A DNA stretch of 64,000 bases from Limnohabitans sp. DM1 (GTDB taxonomy: Bacteria > Pseudomonadota > Gammaproteobacteria > Burkholderiales > Burkholderiaceae_C). The notes beneath the pieces are model-generated. The model saw only the letters and a program-made list of their open reading frames with translations. It was not told where the DNA came from and searched no databases. The DNA lies in contig NZ_CXOO01000062.1 in NCBI RefSeq assembly GCF_001269385.1, forward strand, positions 1-64,000. Reading direction: 5' to 3'. This document shows positions 35,090-42,815 of the stretch, one piece after another. Position numbers and translations under genes: made by a program. Positions within the stretch are counted from its first letter, which is position 1; each line of letters starts with the position of its first letter.

Positions 35090-36145
35090 TCAGGCCGCAA
35101 ATCTGCCTTTGGCCTTGATGGCAAAGAGATTGGTGTGGGCCTGTGGCAATCGGATGGTATGGACCAAACCCGGCAAACGTGAATGCGCACGCCAAGCGTT
35201 GAACACCGATTCCTGCGGAATCAGGCCATCCATGGCATAAGATTCGCGCAGTTTTTCAAATGCACCCAGGTACAACGCCCTGTCCCCCATCCAGTGGTGC
35301 GAGGGCACGGCTTTGAGCAAGTCCGTCGGCCCCGCCGTTTGCATCCATTTGAGGGCATGCACCACGCCGTCAGCCAAGGCCTGAGCCACTGCGGGCTGCT
35401 TTTGTAAAAAATCCGCCTTGGCAAACAAACAGGCACCGGGCACGGCCCCACCCATCACTTTGCGAGTGGACATCAGCGTTCTGGCCTCGCCCAGCAAACG
35501 GATTTCGTTTCTCTGCTCCAGTCCATGCATGACCGGATCAGGGTTGCACAAGGCATCAATGGCACCACTGCGCAAGGACTCCACCGCACCCCATGAGGAG
35601 CCCACCTCCACAAATGTCACGTCCTCCGGCAAGAGACCGTTTTGCAGCAGCCACTGACAAGCCATCCAATGGGTACTGGAATCCAATGCCGAGACCCCGA
35701 CACGAGCACCTTTGAGCGCCATGAAAGAGCGCAAGTCTTTGTGGGCCGACACACCAAAACTGACTTGCGGGGTTCTGCCCAACAAGACAAAGGCCAGGTA
35801 GTTGAGCCCTTTGCCGTGCAACCCAAACAGGTGCTCAAAGGCCCCACTTACCACATCGGCCTGCCCATGAAGTGCACTGTTCACAGCCTTGGCACCCGCC
35901 TCATGCGACTGCCACTCCACCGTCAGGCCAGCCTGTTTGAAATAGCCCAATTGCTCCGCCAGGGTCAGCGGCAATTGGTAGAGACTCTGCCTGGCCACCA
36001 AGGCCACGGTCACGCGCAGCGGCTGGCGGCTCTGCTCCATGGCTGCCAAGCCTGGACGGGCGCCCAACAAGGTGCCCAAAGCCCCCAGCAACATCACGCG
36101 ACGACGACCAGCAACTACAGACAAAAACCCGCTCCCGAGGAACAT
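35090..36145 (-). CDS. ABC-type substrate-binding protein (NMT1/SsuA-like), orphan
   Basis: The product is 351 residues. The N-terminus has twin Arg (GRRRVMLLGALGTLLGARPGLAA) before a hydrophobic stretch, possibly a Tat or Sec signal; ATG 36094 is an alternative start. The mature part fits the NMT1/THI5-like fold: LTLAEQLGYFKQAGLTVEWQSHEAGAKAVNSALHGQADVVSGAFEHLF, LKGARVGVSALDSSTHWMACQWLLQNGL and SLRSGAIDALCNPDPVMHGLE. These proteins bind nitrate, sulfonates, taurine or pyrimidine precursors. No permease or ATPase gene is adjacent, so the ligand cannot be named. Confidence 0.82.
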   Translation of the reverse strand: MFLGSGFLSVVAGRRRVMLLGALGTLLGARPGLAAMEQSRQPLRVTVALVARQSLYQLPLTLAEQLGYFKQAGLTVEWQSHEAGAKAVNSALHGQADVVSGAFEHLFGLHGKGLNYLAFVLLGRTPQVSFGVSAHKDLRSFMALKGARVGVSALDSSTHWMACQWLLQNGLLPEDVTFVEVGSSWGAVESLRSGAIDALCNPDPVMHGLEQRNEIRLLGEARTLMSTRKVMGGAVPGACLFAKADFLQKQPAVAQALADGVVHALKWMQTAGPTDLLKAVPSHHWMGDRALYLGAFEKLRESYAMDGLIPQESVFNAWRAHSRLPGLVHTIRLPQAHTNLFAIKAKGRFAA

Positions 36146-36281
36146 CGAACATTCGATGCCTCAGCATACGAAAAGCCACCAGATTGCGCATCGGGAATGA
36201 TCCCAAGCGGGTTTCCACGTAATGGATTGCAATGATTGATCCGGCCCTGTGAAGATTGCAGGCTGACTTCAATCTTGCACC

Positions 36282-36358
36282 TTGTGGGAGCCAGCCCTGC
36301 TGGCGATCTGACGCTTGTGGACCACCGGCTTTTCGCTTGGCTGGCAAGCTCCCACAAA
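36282..36358. repeat. REPIN-like element: two REP sequences in inverted orientation
   Basis: TTGTGGGAGCCAGCCCTGC at the left and, read on the other strand, TTGTGGGAGCTTGCCAGCC at the right face each other across 77 bases. Each half has its own small hairpin (GCCAGC/GCTGGC on the left). The TGTGGGAGC head is shared with REP sequences I know from Pseudomonas. It lies in a 280-base gap between the binding-protein gene and recR; the rest of that gap shows no gene. Confidence 0.7.
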
Positions 36359-36427
36359 ATCCGCCCAACGGGCAACACACGGCTCAGACTTCAGCGGGCC
36401 GAATCTACAGGTGAAAAGTGGGAGCGC

Positions 36428-37018
36428 TCAGCGCCGATCGACAAGGGCATGGGCGATGGTGCCCAGATCCACATACTCCAGCTCGCTGCCCGCAGGCACC
36501 CCGCGCGCCAGGCGCGTGACCCGCAAGCCTTGCTGGCGAATCATCTCCGAGATCACATGGGCTGTGGCCTCGCCTTCAGCGGTGAAGTTGGTCGCCAGTA
36601 TCACCTCGCTCACCACCCCGTCCGAGACACGTTGCTTGAGCTTGGCCAGGCCAATGTCGTGCGGGCCGATGCCATCGAGTGGACTGAGCTTGCCCATGAG
36701 TACGAAATACAAGCCCCGGTAAGTGCCCGTGCGCTCAATGGCCGACTGGTCGGCAGGAGTTTCAATCACGCACAGCTGGGAACGATCGCGCATGGCGTCC
36801 TGGCAGGTGTCGCACAAGGGCGCTTCGGTGAAGGTGTGACAGCACTCGCAGTGGCGTACGTTGTCCACCGCGTTTTGCAAGGCAGCGGCCAATTGCCGTG
36901 CCGTGGCCCGGTCGTTTTGAAGCAGCTGAAAGGCCATGCGCTGGGCCGATTTGATGCCCACCCCCGGCAAGCCCTTGAGGGCTTGGACCAAAGTGGCTAA
37001 GGCGTGGGTATCGGCCAT
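36428..37018 (-). CDS. recR: Recombination mediator RecR
   Basis: The 196-residue protein works with RecF/RecO to load RecA at gaps. LPGVGIKSAQRMAFQLL is the helix-hairpin-helix, CECCHTFTEAPLCDTCQD the four-Cys zinc finger and GLYFVLMGKLSPLDGIGPHDIGLAKL the Toprim domain. Normal length. Last gene of dnaX-ybaB-recR, a classic cluster, 17 bases after ybaB. Confidence 0.96.
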   Translation of the reverse strand: MADTHALATLVQALKGLPGVGIKSAQRMAFQLLQNDRATARQLAAALQNAVDNVRHCECCHTFTEAPLCDTCQDAMRDRSQLCVIETPADQSAIERTGTYRGLYFVLMGKLSPLDGIGPHDIGLAKLKQRVSDGVVSEVILATNFTAEGEATAHVISEMIRQQGLRVTRLARGVPAGSELEYVDLGTIAHALVDRR

Positions 37019-37035
37019 ACGCTGAGGTCAATCCA

Positions 37036-37359
37036 TCAAAAAGGCAGTTTCATGCCGGGGGGCAGACCGGCGGTGAGTTTGCCCATTTTTTGCTGAGAAA
37101 CCTCTTCAGCCTGGCGCACAGCGTCGTTGAAGGCGGCGGCCACCAAGTCTTCGAGCATGTCTTTGTCATCGGCCAGCAAGCTGGGGTCGATGGTCACGCG
37201 GCGCACATTGTGCTTGCAGGTCATGAGCACCTTGACCATGCCCGAGCCCGATTGGCCTTCGACCTCGACAAAAGCCAGCTCATCCTGGGCTTTTTTCAAG
37301 TTGTCCTGCATGGCTTGGGCTTGTTTCATCAAGCCGGCCAGTTGTCCTTTGTTGAACAT
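37036..37359 (-). CDS. ybaB: YbaB/EbfC family nucleoid-associated protein
   Basis: The 107-residue protein begins MFNKGQLAGLMKQAQAMQDNLKKAQDELAFVEVEGQSG with a long amphipathic helix, and has VKVLMTCKHNVRRVTIDPSLL and a C-terminal MGKLTAGLPPGMKLPF, the standard ending. Homologues bind DNA as dimers. Between dnaX and recR as in most bacteria. Confidence 0.95.
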   Translation of the reverse strand: MFNKGQLAGLMKQAQAMQDNLKKAQDELAFVEVEGQSGSGMVKVLMTCKHNVRRVTIDPSLLADDKDMLEDLVAAAFNDAVRQAEEVSQQKMGKLTAGLPPGMKLPF

Positions 37360-37400
37360 GTTGTTTCCTTTGTTGTGGAGAGAAATAAAAGCGCTCGGTG

Positions 37401-39464
37401 TCAGATCAACTTGATGCTGCCGGGCACGATTTTCGCGCCAAAGTCTCGCACCATGGCCTGCACGAGCGGGTCGTTTTCGATCAAGGCTGTGGCCGCCACC
37501 ATCTTGGCAGCAGCAGCCACGGCCAGACGCCGAGAAGGGCTGTCGGTGACAGCGCCCTGTTCAATGTTCAAGCGCACATCGCCATGCCCGGCTGCCTGGA
37601 GCGCAGCTTGCAAACGCTCGCGGCTGGCCGGGTGGTTCAAAGAACTCTGCTCAACGCGCAGCAACCATTGCGCGCCTTCACGCGTCATCAGTTGCGATTG
37701 CAGCGCCAGCTCACGCACCAAGGCAGTAATGACCTCTTGCGTGATCAAGCCCTGAACCAACTCAAACCAGGCATCGCCCTGCGGTGTGGGCTCCAGCACG
37801 ACGGCGGCCGGTTTGGGCACATCCACACGTGACGAACTGGACGACTCACGCACCGGCAAGACCCGAATTTGCGGGCCTGGCTTGTGGGACTCCTGCTCGG
37901 ACATAGACGCGACAAAACCATCGACGGCATCGCCGCTGCCGACCTCGTAGTCCACAGGGTCGGGCATGTCTTCCCAAGGTGGTGGTTCGGACACGTCTGG
38001 TGCGGGATCGGGTGCAGGCCTGTGGTGAACCCCGGCAGCAGAGGGCGGCGGCGCTAATTGGTGCGAGGCAGCAGGAGGTGTCACCAACGAAGCCTGGCGG
38101 CGGGGCAAGGAGGACAGCTCTGTGGGGGGTGTGTTCTGCACAGCGCCTGAACCTGCGGCCCCGACATCGGGCATGCTCGGCACCATGTCACTGGGTGGTG
38201 GGGATGCGGCTGGCGTGATCTGCTGTGCAGGAGTTGAGCGCTTGGAGTCCGGTGTGTGCATCACCGCCTGTGGTGTCGGCATCACCGCCTGTGGTGGTGC
38301 TGAAACTGCTTCAGCTAACGGCTTGGGGCTGATGCGCGGACTTTTTTTTTCAGCCGACCCCGCCTGGGGTTTGAAAGCCAGCAAGCGCAACAACACCATG
38401 GTCAAGGCCGCGTACTCGTCAGGGGCCAGGCCCAGCTCGGTGCGGCCGTGCAGGCACAGGCTGTAGAGCAACTGGGTTTCTTCAGCAGGCATCAGGTCCG
38501 CCAAATCGGCAAGACCCTGCGCGTCAGGGTCATCGCCGTCTTGCGCCATGCCAGGCACCATCTGCATGACCGCCATGCGCTGCAGGAGCATGGCCATGTC
38601 TTCCAAAGTGGCCGCCGCAGAAACGCCCTGAAGGCGCAAGGCATTGACCTGCGCCACCACGGTAGCACCGTCGCCGTCAGCCAGTGCACGAATCAAATGC
38701 AACACATGGCTGCGATCCACACTGCCAAGCATCTGGCGCACACCGGCTTCTTGCAATTGACCATTGCCAAAGGCAATTGCCTGATCCGTCAGGCTCAACG
38801 CATCACGCATCGAACCACGGGCCGCACGCGACAAGAGGCGCAAAGCCTGTGGCTCGGCACTCAACTGCTCAGCAACCAAGACCTGCGTCAGGTGCTCAAA
38901 AACCGTCTCGGGCGCCATGGGGCGCAAATTGAACTGCAGGCAACGCGAGAGCACCGTGACCGGCACTTTTTGCGGATCGGTGGTGGCGAGCACAAATTTC
39001 AGATATTCCGGCGGCTCTTCCAGCGTTTTCAACATCGCATTGAAGGCGGTGTTGGTCAGCATGTGCACCTCATCGATCATGAAGACCTTGAAGCGCCCTT
39101 GCACCGGTTTGTACACCGCCTGCTCCAGCAAGCTCTGCACCTCGTCCACGCCCCGGTTCGAAGCGGCGTCGAGCTCGGTGTAATCCACAAAGCGGCCTGA
39201 ATCAATGTCACGGCAAGCTTGGCAAACGCCGCAGGGTTCAGCGGTGATGCCGCCTTGACCATCTGCGCCCTGGCAATTGAGGGATTTGGCCAAAATTCGC
39301 GACACCGTGGTCTTGCCCACGCCCCGGGTGCCGGTGAACAAATAGGCATGGTGCAAGCGCTGCTGCACCAGGGCATTGGTCAGCGCCTGAACCACATGCT
39401 CTTGCCCCACCATTTCGGTGAAATTGCGGGGGCGGTATTTGCGCGCGAGAACAAGGTAAGACAT
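37401..39464 (-). CDS. dnaX: DNA polymerase III subunits tau (and probably gamma)
   Basis: The 687-residue tau form is the clamp-loader ATPase that also holds polymerase cores. Walker A is GTRGVGKTT (residues 45-53), a four-Cys zinc module lies around CGVCQACRD, and Walker B is FMIDEVHML; SRCLQFNLR is the arginine-finger SRC motif. Domains I-III end near residue 370, followed by a long Pro/Ser/Ala-rich linker and the tau C-terminal domain that contacts DnaB and alpha. At Glu372-Lys373-Lys374 the gene has nine A in a row; slippage would yield a gamma form of about 384 residues (see separate entry). Upstream of ybaB and recR. Confidence 0.96.
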   Translation of the reverse strand: MSYLVLARKYRPRNFTEMVGQEHVVQALTNALVQQRLHHAYLFTGTRGVGKTTVSRILAKSLNCQGADGQGGITAEPCGVCQACRDIDSGRFVDYTELDAASNRGVDEVQSLLEQAVYKPVQGRFKVFMIDEVHMLTNTAFNAMLKTLEEPPEYLKFVLATTDPQKVPVTVLSRCLQFNLRPMAPETVFEHLTQVLVAEQLSAEPQALRLLSRAARGSMRDALSLTDQAIAFGNGQLQEAGVRQMLGSVDRSHVLHLIRALADGDGATVVAQVNALRLQGVSAAATLEDMAMLLQRMAVMQMVPGMAQDGDDPDAQGLADLADLMPAEETQLLYSLCLHGRTELGLAPDEYAALTMVLLRLLAFKPQAGSAEKKSPRISPKPLAEAVSAPPQAVMPTPQAVMHTPDSKRSTPAQQITPAASPPPSDMVPSMPDVGAAGSGAVQNTPPTELSSLPRRQASLVTPPAASHQLAPPPSAAGVHHRPAPDPAPDVSEPPPWEDMPDPVDYEVGSGDAVDGFVASMSEQESHKPGPQIRVLPVRESSSSSRVDVPKPAAVVLEPTPQGDAWFELVQGLITQEVITALVRELALQSQLMTREGAQWLLRVEQSSLNHPASRERLQAALQAAGHGDVRLNIEQGAVTDSPSRRLAVAAAAKMVAATALIENDPLVQAMVRDFGAKIVPGSIKLI
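38311..38350 (-). other. Candidate slippage/frameshift site in dnaX producing gamma
   Basis: On the minus strand the run A9 occupies 38342-38350 in the phase GAA AAA AAA AGT, containing the heptamer A AAA AAA in the right phase for -1 slippage. With one extra A, or -1 frameshift, reading goes ...KKKSAHQPQAVS and stops at TGA (38311-38313). With one A lost it stops at TAG (38315-38317). Both give about 384 residues ending right after domain III. A GCTGAA/TTCAGC hairpin lies 26 bases downstream, too far to be a strong frameshift stimulator, so transcriptional slippage as in Thermus dnaX is the better guess. Confidence 0.65.
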
Positions 39465-39595
39465 GATGTTGATTCTATCGGGCCGACAGCGACCTTCCGA
39501 CAGGGCACCCCATCAAAGCCAGAGACCGCCAAGAATAAACAGGAAAAGCGAGGCAGCGCACAGAAATCACCCCAAGCTCGCCTACAATCACCCCC

Positions 39596-39689
39596 GACGG
39601 GCCTTCCCGCATGGTGAAGCGGCCAACCGGGTCAGGTGGGGAACCAAGCAGCCCTAACTGTGGAGCCAGTGCCGGGGTCAAGGCTCGTC
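39596..39689 (+). ncRNA. ffs: 4.5S RNA (bacterial small signal recognition particle RNA)
   Basis: The core GGGTCAGGTGGGGAACCAAG followed by CAGCC matches the conserved SRP domain that binds Ffh (GGTCAGG...GGAA...AGCAGCC). The ends pair: GACGGGCCTT (39596-39605) with AAGGCTCGTC (39680-39689), and CCCGC further in with GCCGGGG, giving the expected single long hairpin of about 94 nucleotides. A TACAAT -10 hexamer ends eight bases before the start. It is divergent from dnaX, a usual place in Burkholderiales. Confidence 0.93.
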
Positions 39690-39867
39690 AACTTCCCCAC
39701 AAGTTAAAAACCGCACCGGGTGATTCAGGCCTCAATGGTGTCTGTGTCTGTCACAACAAAAACCCGCACCGTCTCTCAAGACGCACATACGGGTAATTCA
39801 AAAGCTCTCACTTATTGGCATCAGATCGATGCCCCTGTTGAACTCGCCTGAACAGGCCTGGCCAGCT
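39690..39867. other. Intergenic stretch after ffs, no gene seen
   Basis: No open frame with a ribosome binding site and no tRNA-like fold is visible. A weak hairpin CCTGTT-N11-AACAGG lies near 39834-39856, just past the stop of the following minus-strand gene, and might be its terminator. Confidence 0.5.
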
Positions 39868-40161
39868 TCAAGCCATGCGGCGACGCAAGGCTGGGAAAGG
39901 CATGGGCTTGGCTTCGGTGGGCACCACTTGCTTGAGCGCTGGCGGTGCAGCTCGCAGCAATTCAGACACGAGTGTGTTGGCGTTGGCATGGGCGCCAATG
40001 CGGTTGCCTTCAAAAGCCAGACGGGTTTGCTGCGCCATTTGGGCCACAAAATTCTGCGGGTAATCACGGACACTGAAACCTCGCAGCGCCATCACTTTCA
40101 TGAAAGCGTTGGCCGCTTCCTCAACGGCACACTGGTATTCTTTAGAAGTATCTGGACTCAT
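39868..40161 (-). CDS. Hypothetical protein of 97 residues
   Basis: The frame starts MSPDTSKEYQCAVEEAANAFMKVM behind GAGG at good spacing. It is soluble and mostly helical by composition, with FVAQMAQQTRLAFEGNR in the middle and a basic Pro-rich end (FPALRRRMA). No signal peptide or membrane helix. I do not recognise a family. It lies alone between ffs and a flavoprotein gene. It is accepted as a gene because of its ribosome binding site and because no gene overlaps it on the other strand. Confidence 0.6.
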   Translation of the reverse strand: MSPDTSKEYQCAVEEAANAFMKVMALRGFSVRDYPQNFVAQMAQQTRLAFEGNRIGAHANANTLVSELLRAAPPALKQVVPTEAKPMPFPALRRRMA

Positions 40162-40246
40162 GTCGACCTCGTTGTTGGGATGAAGTTACTCACACTCCAA
40201 CAACGCATGAACCCGGCCGTAGGAATACACCATTTGTGTAGATTTG

Positions 40247-41554
40247 TTAAAAATTCAGCAAAACACCCTGCCCCGCCCGCCAGCCACTGGCCAGACAAGC
40301 CGTGAGCAAATACCCGCCCGTAGGGGCCTCCCAGTCGAGCATTTCTCCAGCGCAGTAGACACCAGGACGGGCCAAAAGCATCAAATCCGGGGTCAAATCC
40401 TCCATAACAACACCACCGGCCGTGCTGATCGCCTCGGCGACAGGTCTTGGGCTTTTCAGCGGAACAGCCAGATTTTTCAGCTCAAGCGCCAAGGCCTCAG
40501 GATTGGCCAAAACCTCCGGGGCGCACAACTCATGCAGCAGCCCCATTTTGACCCCTTCAATGCCCAAACGGCTCTTAAGATGACTGGAAAGACTGCGACT
40601 GCCCCGGGACCAACGCACCTCTTTCAAGACCTGCACGGCTGATTTTCCAGGCAGCAAGTCCAGCATCAACTGCGCACGGCCTTGCGCCAAATCATCACGC
40701 AGCAAGGCCGATGCGGCATAAATCAGACTGCCCTCCACACCGGTTTCTGTGAATACAAACTCACCTTGTCGCTCAAAACGCGCAGCACCCGCCTGCCCCC
40801 CCGTATCCGCCACACGCAGCACCACAGATTTGAGTGGATGCCCGGCATAACGCGTGCGAAAGTATTCGGTCCAGCCTTGTCCGTCACGCCCCAGCACATC
40901 AAAGCCACAATTGGCAGGACGCAGCGGTGCCACCGCCACACCTTGCTGCACCAGGGTGTGCAACCAGCCCCCGTCCGAGCCCAAGCGTGGCCAACTGGCA
41001 CCGCCCATGGCCAACACCGTGGCTCGTGCGCGCACAAGGCAAGCACCGCCTTCAGCACCCGTTCGCTCAAACACCAGATGCTCCCCCTCCCAGCCTTGCC
41101 AGCGGTGACGCATGTGGAACTGCACCGGCACACCCGACGCCGGATGACGCAAGCGGTGCAGCCAGGCGCGAAGCAGGGGGGCTGCCTTCATTTCCTGAGG
41201 GAAGACGCGGCCTGAGCTGCCGACAAAGGTCTCAACGCCCAAGCCCTGAGCCCAATCGCGCACACCTTGAGCATCCATGTGCTCAAGCCATTGGCCGACC
41301 TCAGTCTGGCGCGCACCGTATCGCGAGACAAAAGCCTGCGGCGCTTCTGAATGGGTGAGATTCAAACCACCCTTGCCTGCGAGCAAGAATTTACGCCCCA
41401 CCGAGGGCATGGCGTCAAACAGATGCACCGACACGCCAGCTTGCGACAGCACTTCAGCCGCCATCAAGCCTGCAGGCCCGCCACCGACGATAGCCACATC
41501 CACATCAAGCACAGCAGAATCAGGATGAGCAGGGGAGGCAGCAGAGAAAATCAT
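40247..41554 (-). CDS. NAD(P)/FAD-dependent oxidoreductase (HI0933-like, TIGR03862)
   Basis: The product is 435 residues from ATG 41554. The FAD-binding start is VAIVGGGPAGLMAAEVLSQAGVSVHLFDAMPSVGRKFLLAGKGGLNLTH; the GRKFLLAGKGGLNLTHSE block and the closing VYCAGEMLDWEAPTGGYLLTACLASGWRAG define this uncharacterised flavoprotein family. Length is normal. An earlier TTG start at 41572 is possible. It is divergent from trxA. Substrate unknown. Confidence 0.9.
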   Translation of the reverse strand: MIFSAASPAHPDSAVLDVDVAIVGGGPAGLMAAEVLSQAGVSVHLFDAMPSVGRKFLLAGKGGLNLTHSEAPQAFVSRYGARQTEVGQWLEHMDAQGVRDWAQGLGVETFVGSSGRVFPQEMKAAPLLRAWLHRLRHPASGVPVQFHMRHRWQGWEGEHLVFERTGAEGGACLVRARATVLAMGGASWPRLGSDGGWLHTLVQQGVAVAPLRPANCGFDVLGRDGQGWTEYFRTRYAGHPLKSVVLRVADTGGQAGAARFERQGEFVFTETGVEGSLIYAASALLRDDLAQGRAQLMLDLLPGKSAVQVLKEVRWSRGSRSLSSHLKSRLGIEGVKMGLLHELCAPEVLANPEALALELKNLAVPLKSPRPVAEAISTAGGVVMEDLTPDLMLLARPGVYCAGEMLDWEAPTGGYLLTACLASGWRAGQGVLLNF

Positions 41555-41658
41555 GAATTTGTATATTGGCAATGCGAACGCGACAGGCCGCAGAGGCGGG
41601 ATTCTGTCAAAATAGCCGCAACTTTAGCTGCATCTTCAATATTCACAAGGAAAAGTCC

Positions 41659-41991
41659 ATGGCCAGCGACCTGATCAAACACATTACCGACGCCACCTTC
41701 GAAGCCGACGTGCTCCAGTCGAGCCAACCGGTGGTGGTCGACTTTTGGGCCGAATGGTGCGGCCCCTGCAAAATGATCGCGCCAATCCTGGACGAAGTTG
41801 CAGGCACTTATGACGGCAAACTGCAAGTGGCCAAAATGAATGTCGATGAAAACCGCGACATTCCCGCCAAATTCGGCATCCGTGGCATTCCCACCCTGAT
41901 GGTGTTCAAAAATGGCCAACTGGCCGCCACCAAAGTGGGCGCCATGAGCAAGTCACAGCTGACGGATTTCATTGATCAGCAATTGGCCTGA
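41659..41991 (+). CDS. trxA: Thioredoxin 1
   Basis: The 110-residue protein-disulfide reductant has the active site W33-C-G-P-C-K38 in VVVDFWAEWCGPCKMIAPIL, the cis-Pro loop GIRGIPTLMVFKNG and normal length. AAGGAA precedes the ATG at 41659. A strong terminator follows, so it is monocistronic. In many relatives rho follows trxA; it does not here. Confidence 0.97.
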   Translation: MASDLIKHITDATFEADVLQSSQPVVVDFWAEWCGPCKMIAPILDEVAGTYDGKLQVAKMNVDENRDIPAKFGIRGIPTLMVFKNGQLAATKVGAMSKSQLTDFIDQQLA

Positions 41992-42024
41992 TCAAAGCTG
42001 CCCAATTGACTGGGCAGCAAATCA

Positions 42025-42052
42025 AAAAACCGGACCTTTGAGTCCGGTTTTT
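42025..42052 (+). terminator. Rho-independent terminator of trxA
   Basis: Stem AAAAACCGGAC / GTCCGGTTTTT (11 bp) with loop CTTTGA, followed by CTTTT, about 35 bases after the trxA stop. Confidence 0.93.
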
Positions 42053-42277
42053 CTTTTCAGCCCAAGCTTTCAACTTCAAGGCAAGAGTCCATGGTGTCAA
42101 GCTGGGTCGAATCGACTTGGCGTCATTCTCCCGATTGATCTTCCCGTTCTTAATTCCAGGACAGCCTCATGAAGTTCAGTCCCTGTGAAGATTGACTCCA
42201 TTCAATTGGATACGCTGGGCAGCGGCCCCTCAACCGAGAACAGGCTCCAGCGCTCATTCACCCACAGTGATCACCAC
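42053..42277. other. Intergenic stretch, no gene seen
   Basis: The 225 bases between the trxA terminator and the next minus-strand gene contain no convincing open frame, repeat or RNA fold. A CAGCCTCATGAAGTTCAG stretch has an ATG, but its frame closes after three codons. Confidence 0.5.
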
Positions 42278-42673
42278 TCAGGACTGAGATTTAGGTGATC
42301 CTTGGTACAGCCAGAGCAAGACCAGAAAATACACAGCAAAGAAGCCCGTTTGGAACCAATACATCAGCGTACCTTGACCCTGCAGGACCGACTGCAAGTC
42401 CGATGACACATTGACTGCGGCCAAACCCAAAACCGTCACGCCCAATGCAAACAAAGCCATCGGCACCACCTGCACATGTCGAATTGCCGCATAAAACAAA
42501 CTGGCATAAGCCAGCACTGCAAAAGAAATGATCTTGTCCTGGTAAGCGTAAAAGGGGGTGTCGTAGTAAACAAATAACAGCGGGTATTTCAGCCCCATGA
42601 AGTGGGCAGCCGCCATCAAGCAAAAATAAACGACACCCACACCCAGCATATAGCGAAGCCATTGAGCTTTCAT
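42278..42673 (-). CDS. Small integral membrane protein, function unknown
   Basis: The 131-residue protein starts at ATG 42673 behind GGAGAG. Four hydrophobic segments are visible (starting about residues 6, 44, 68 and 101), including YMLGVGVVYFCLMAAAHFMG and FFAVYFLVLLWLYQG. No charged catalytic motif. I do not recognise a family. It is divergent from the GlxA-type regulator gene. Confidence 0.72.
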   Translation of the reverse strand: MKAQWLRYMLGVGVVYFCLMAAAHFMGLKYPLLFVYYDTPFYAYQDKIISFAVLAYASLFYAAIRHVQVVPMALFALGVTVLGLAAVNVSSDLQSVLQGQGTLMYWFQTGFFAVYFLVLLWLYQGSPKSQS

Positions 42674-42815
42674 GAAAATCTCTCCAGTTGACCCTGAGCC
42701 TGTACACCCCATGTGGACAGGTCATCCGGTACAGCGTTCAAGTGTCGGAGGAACGCATTCGAGCAAACAGCCGTACATAAGACAAAATTCAGCAAAATCA
42801 AGACAATCTCTGCCC

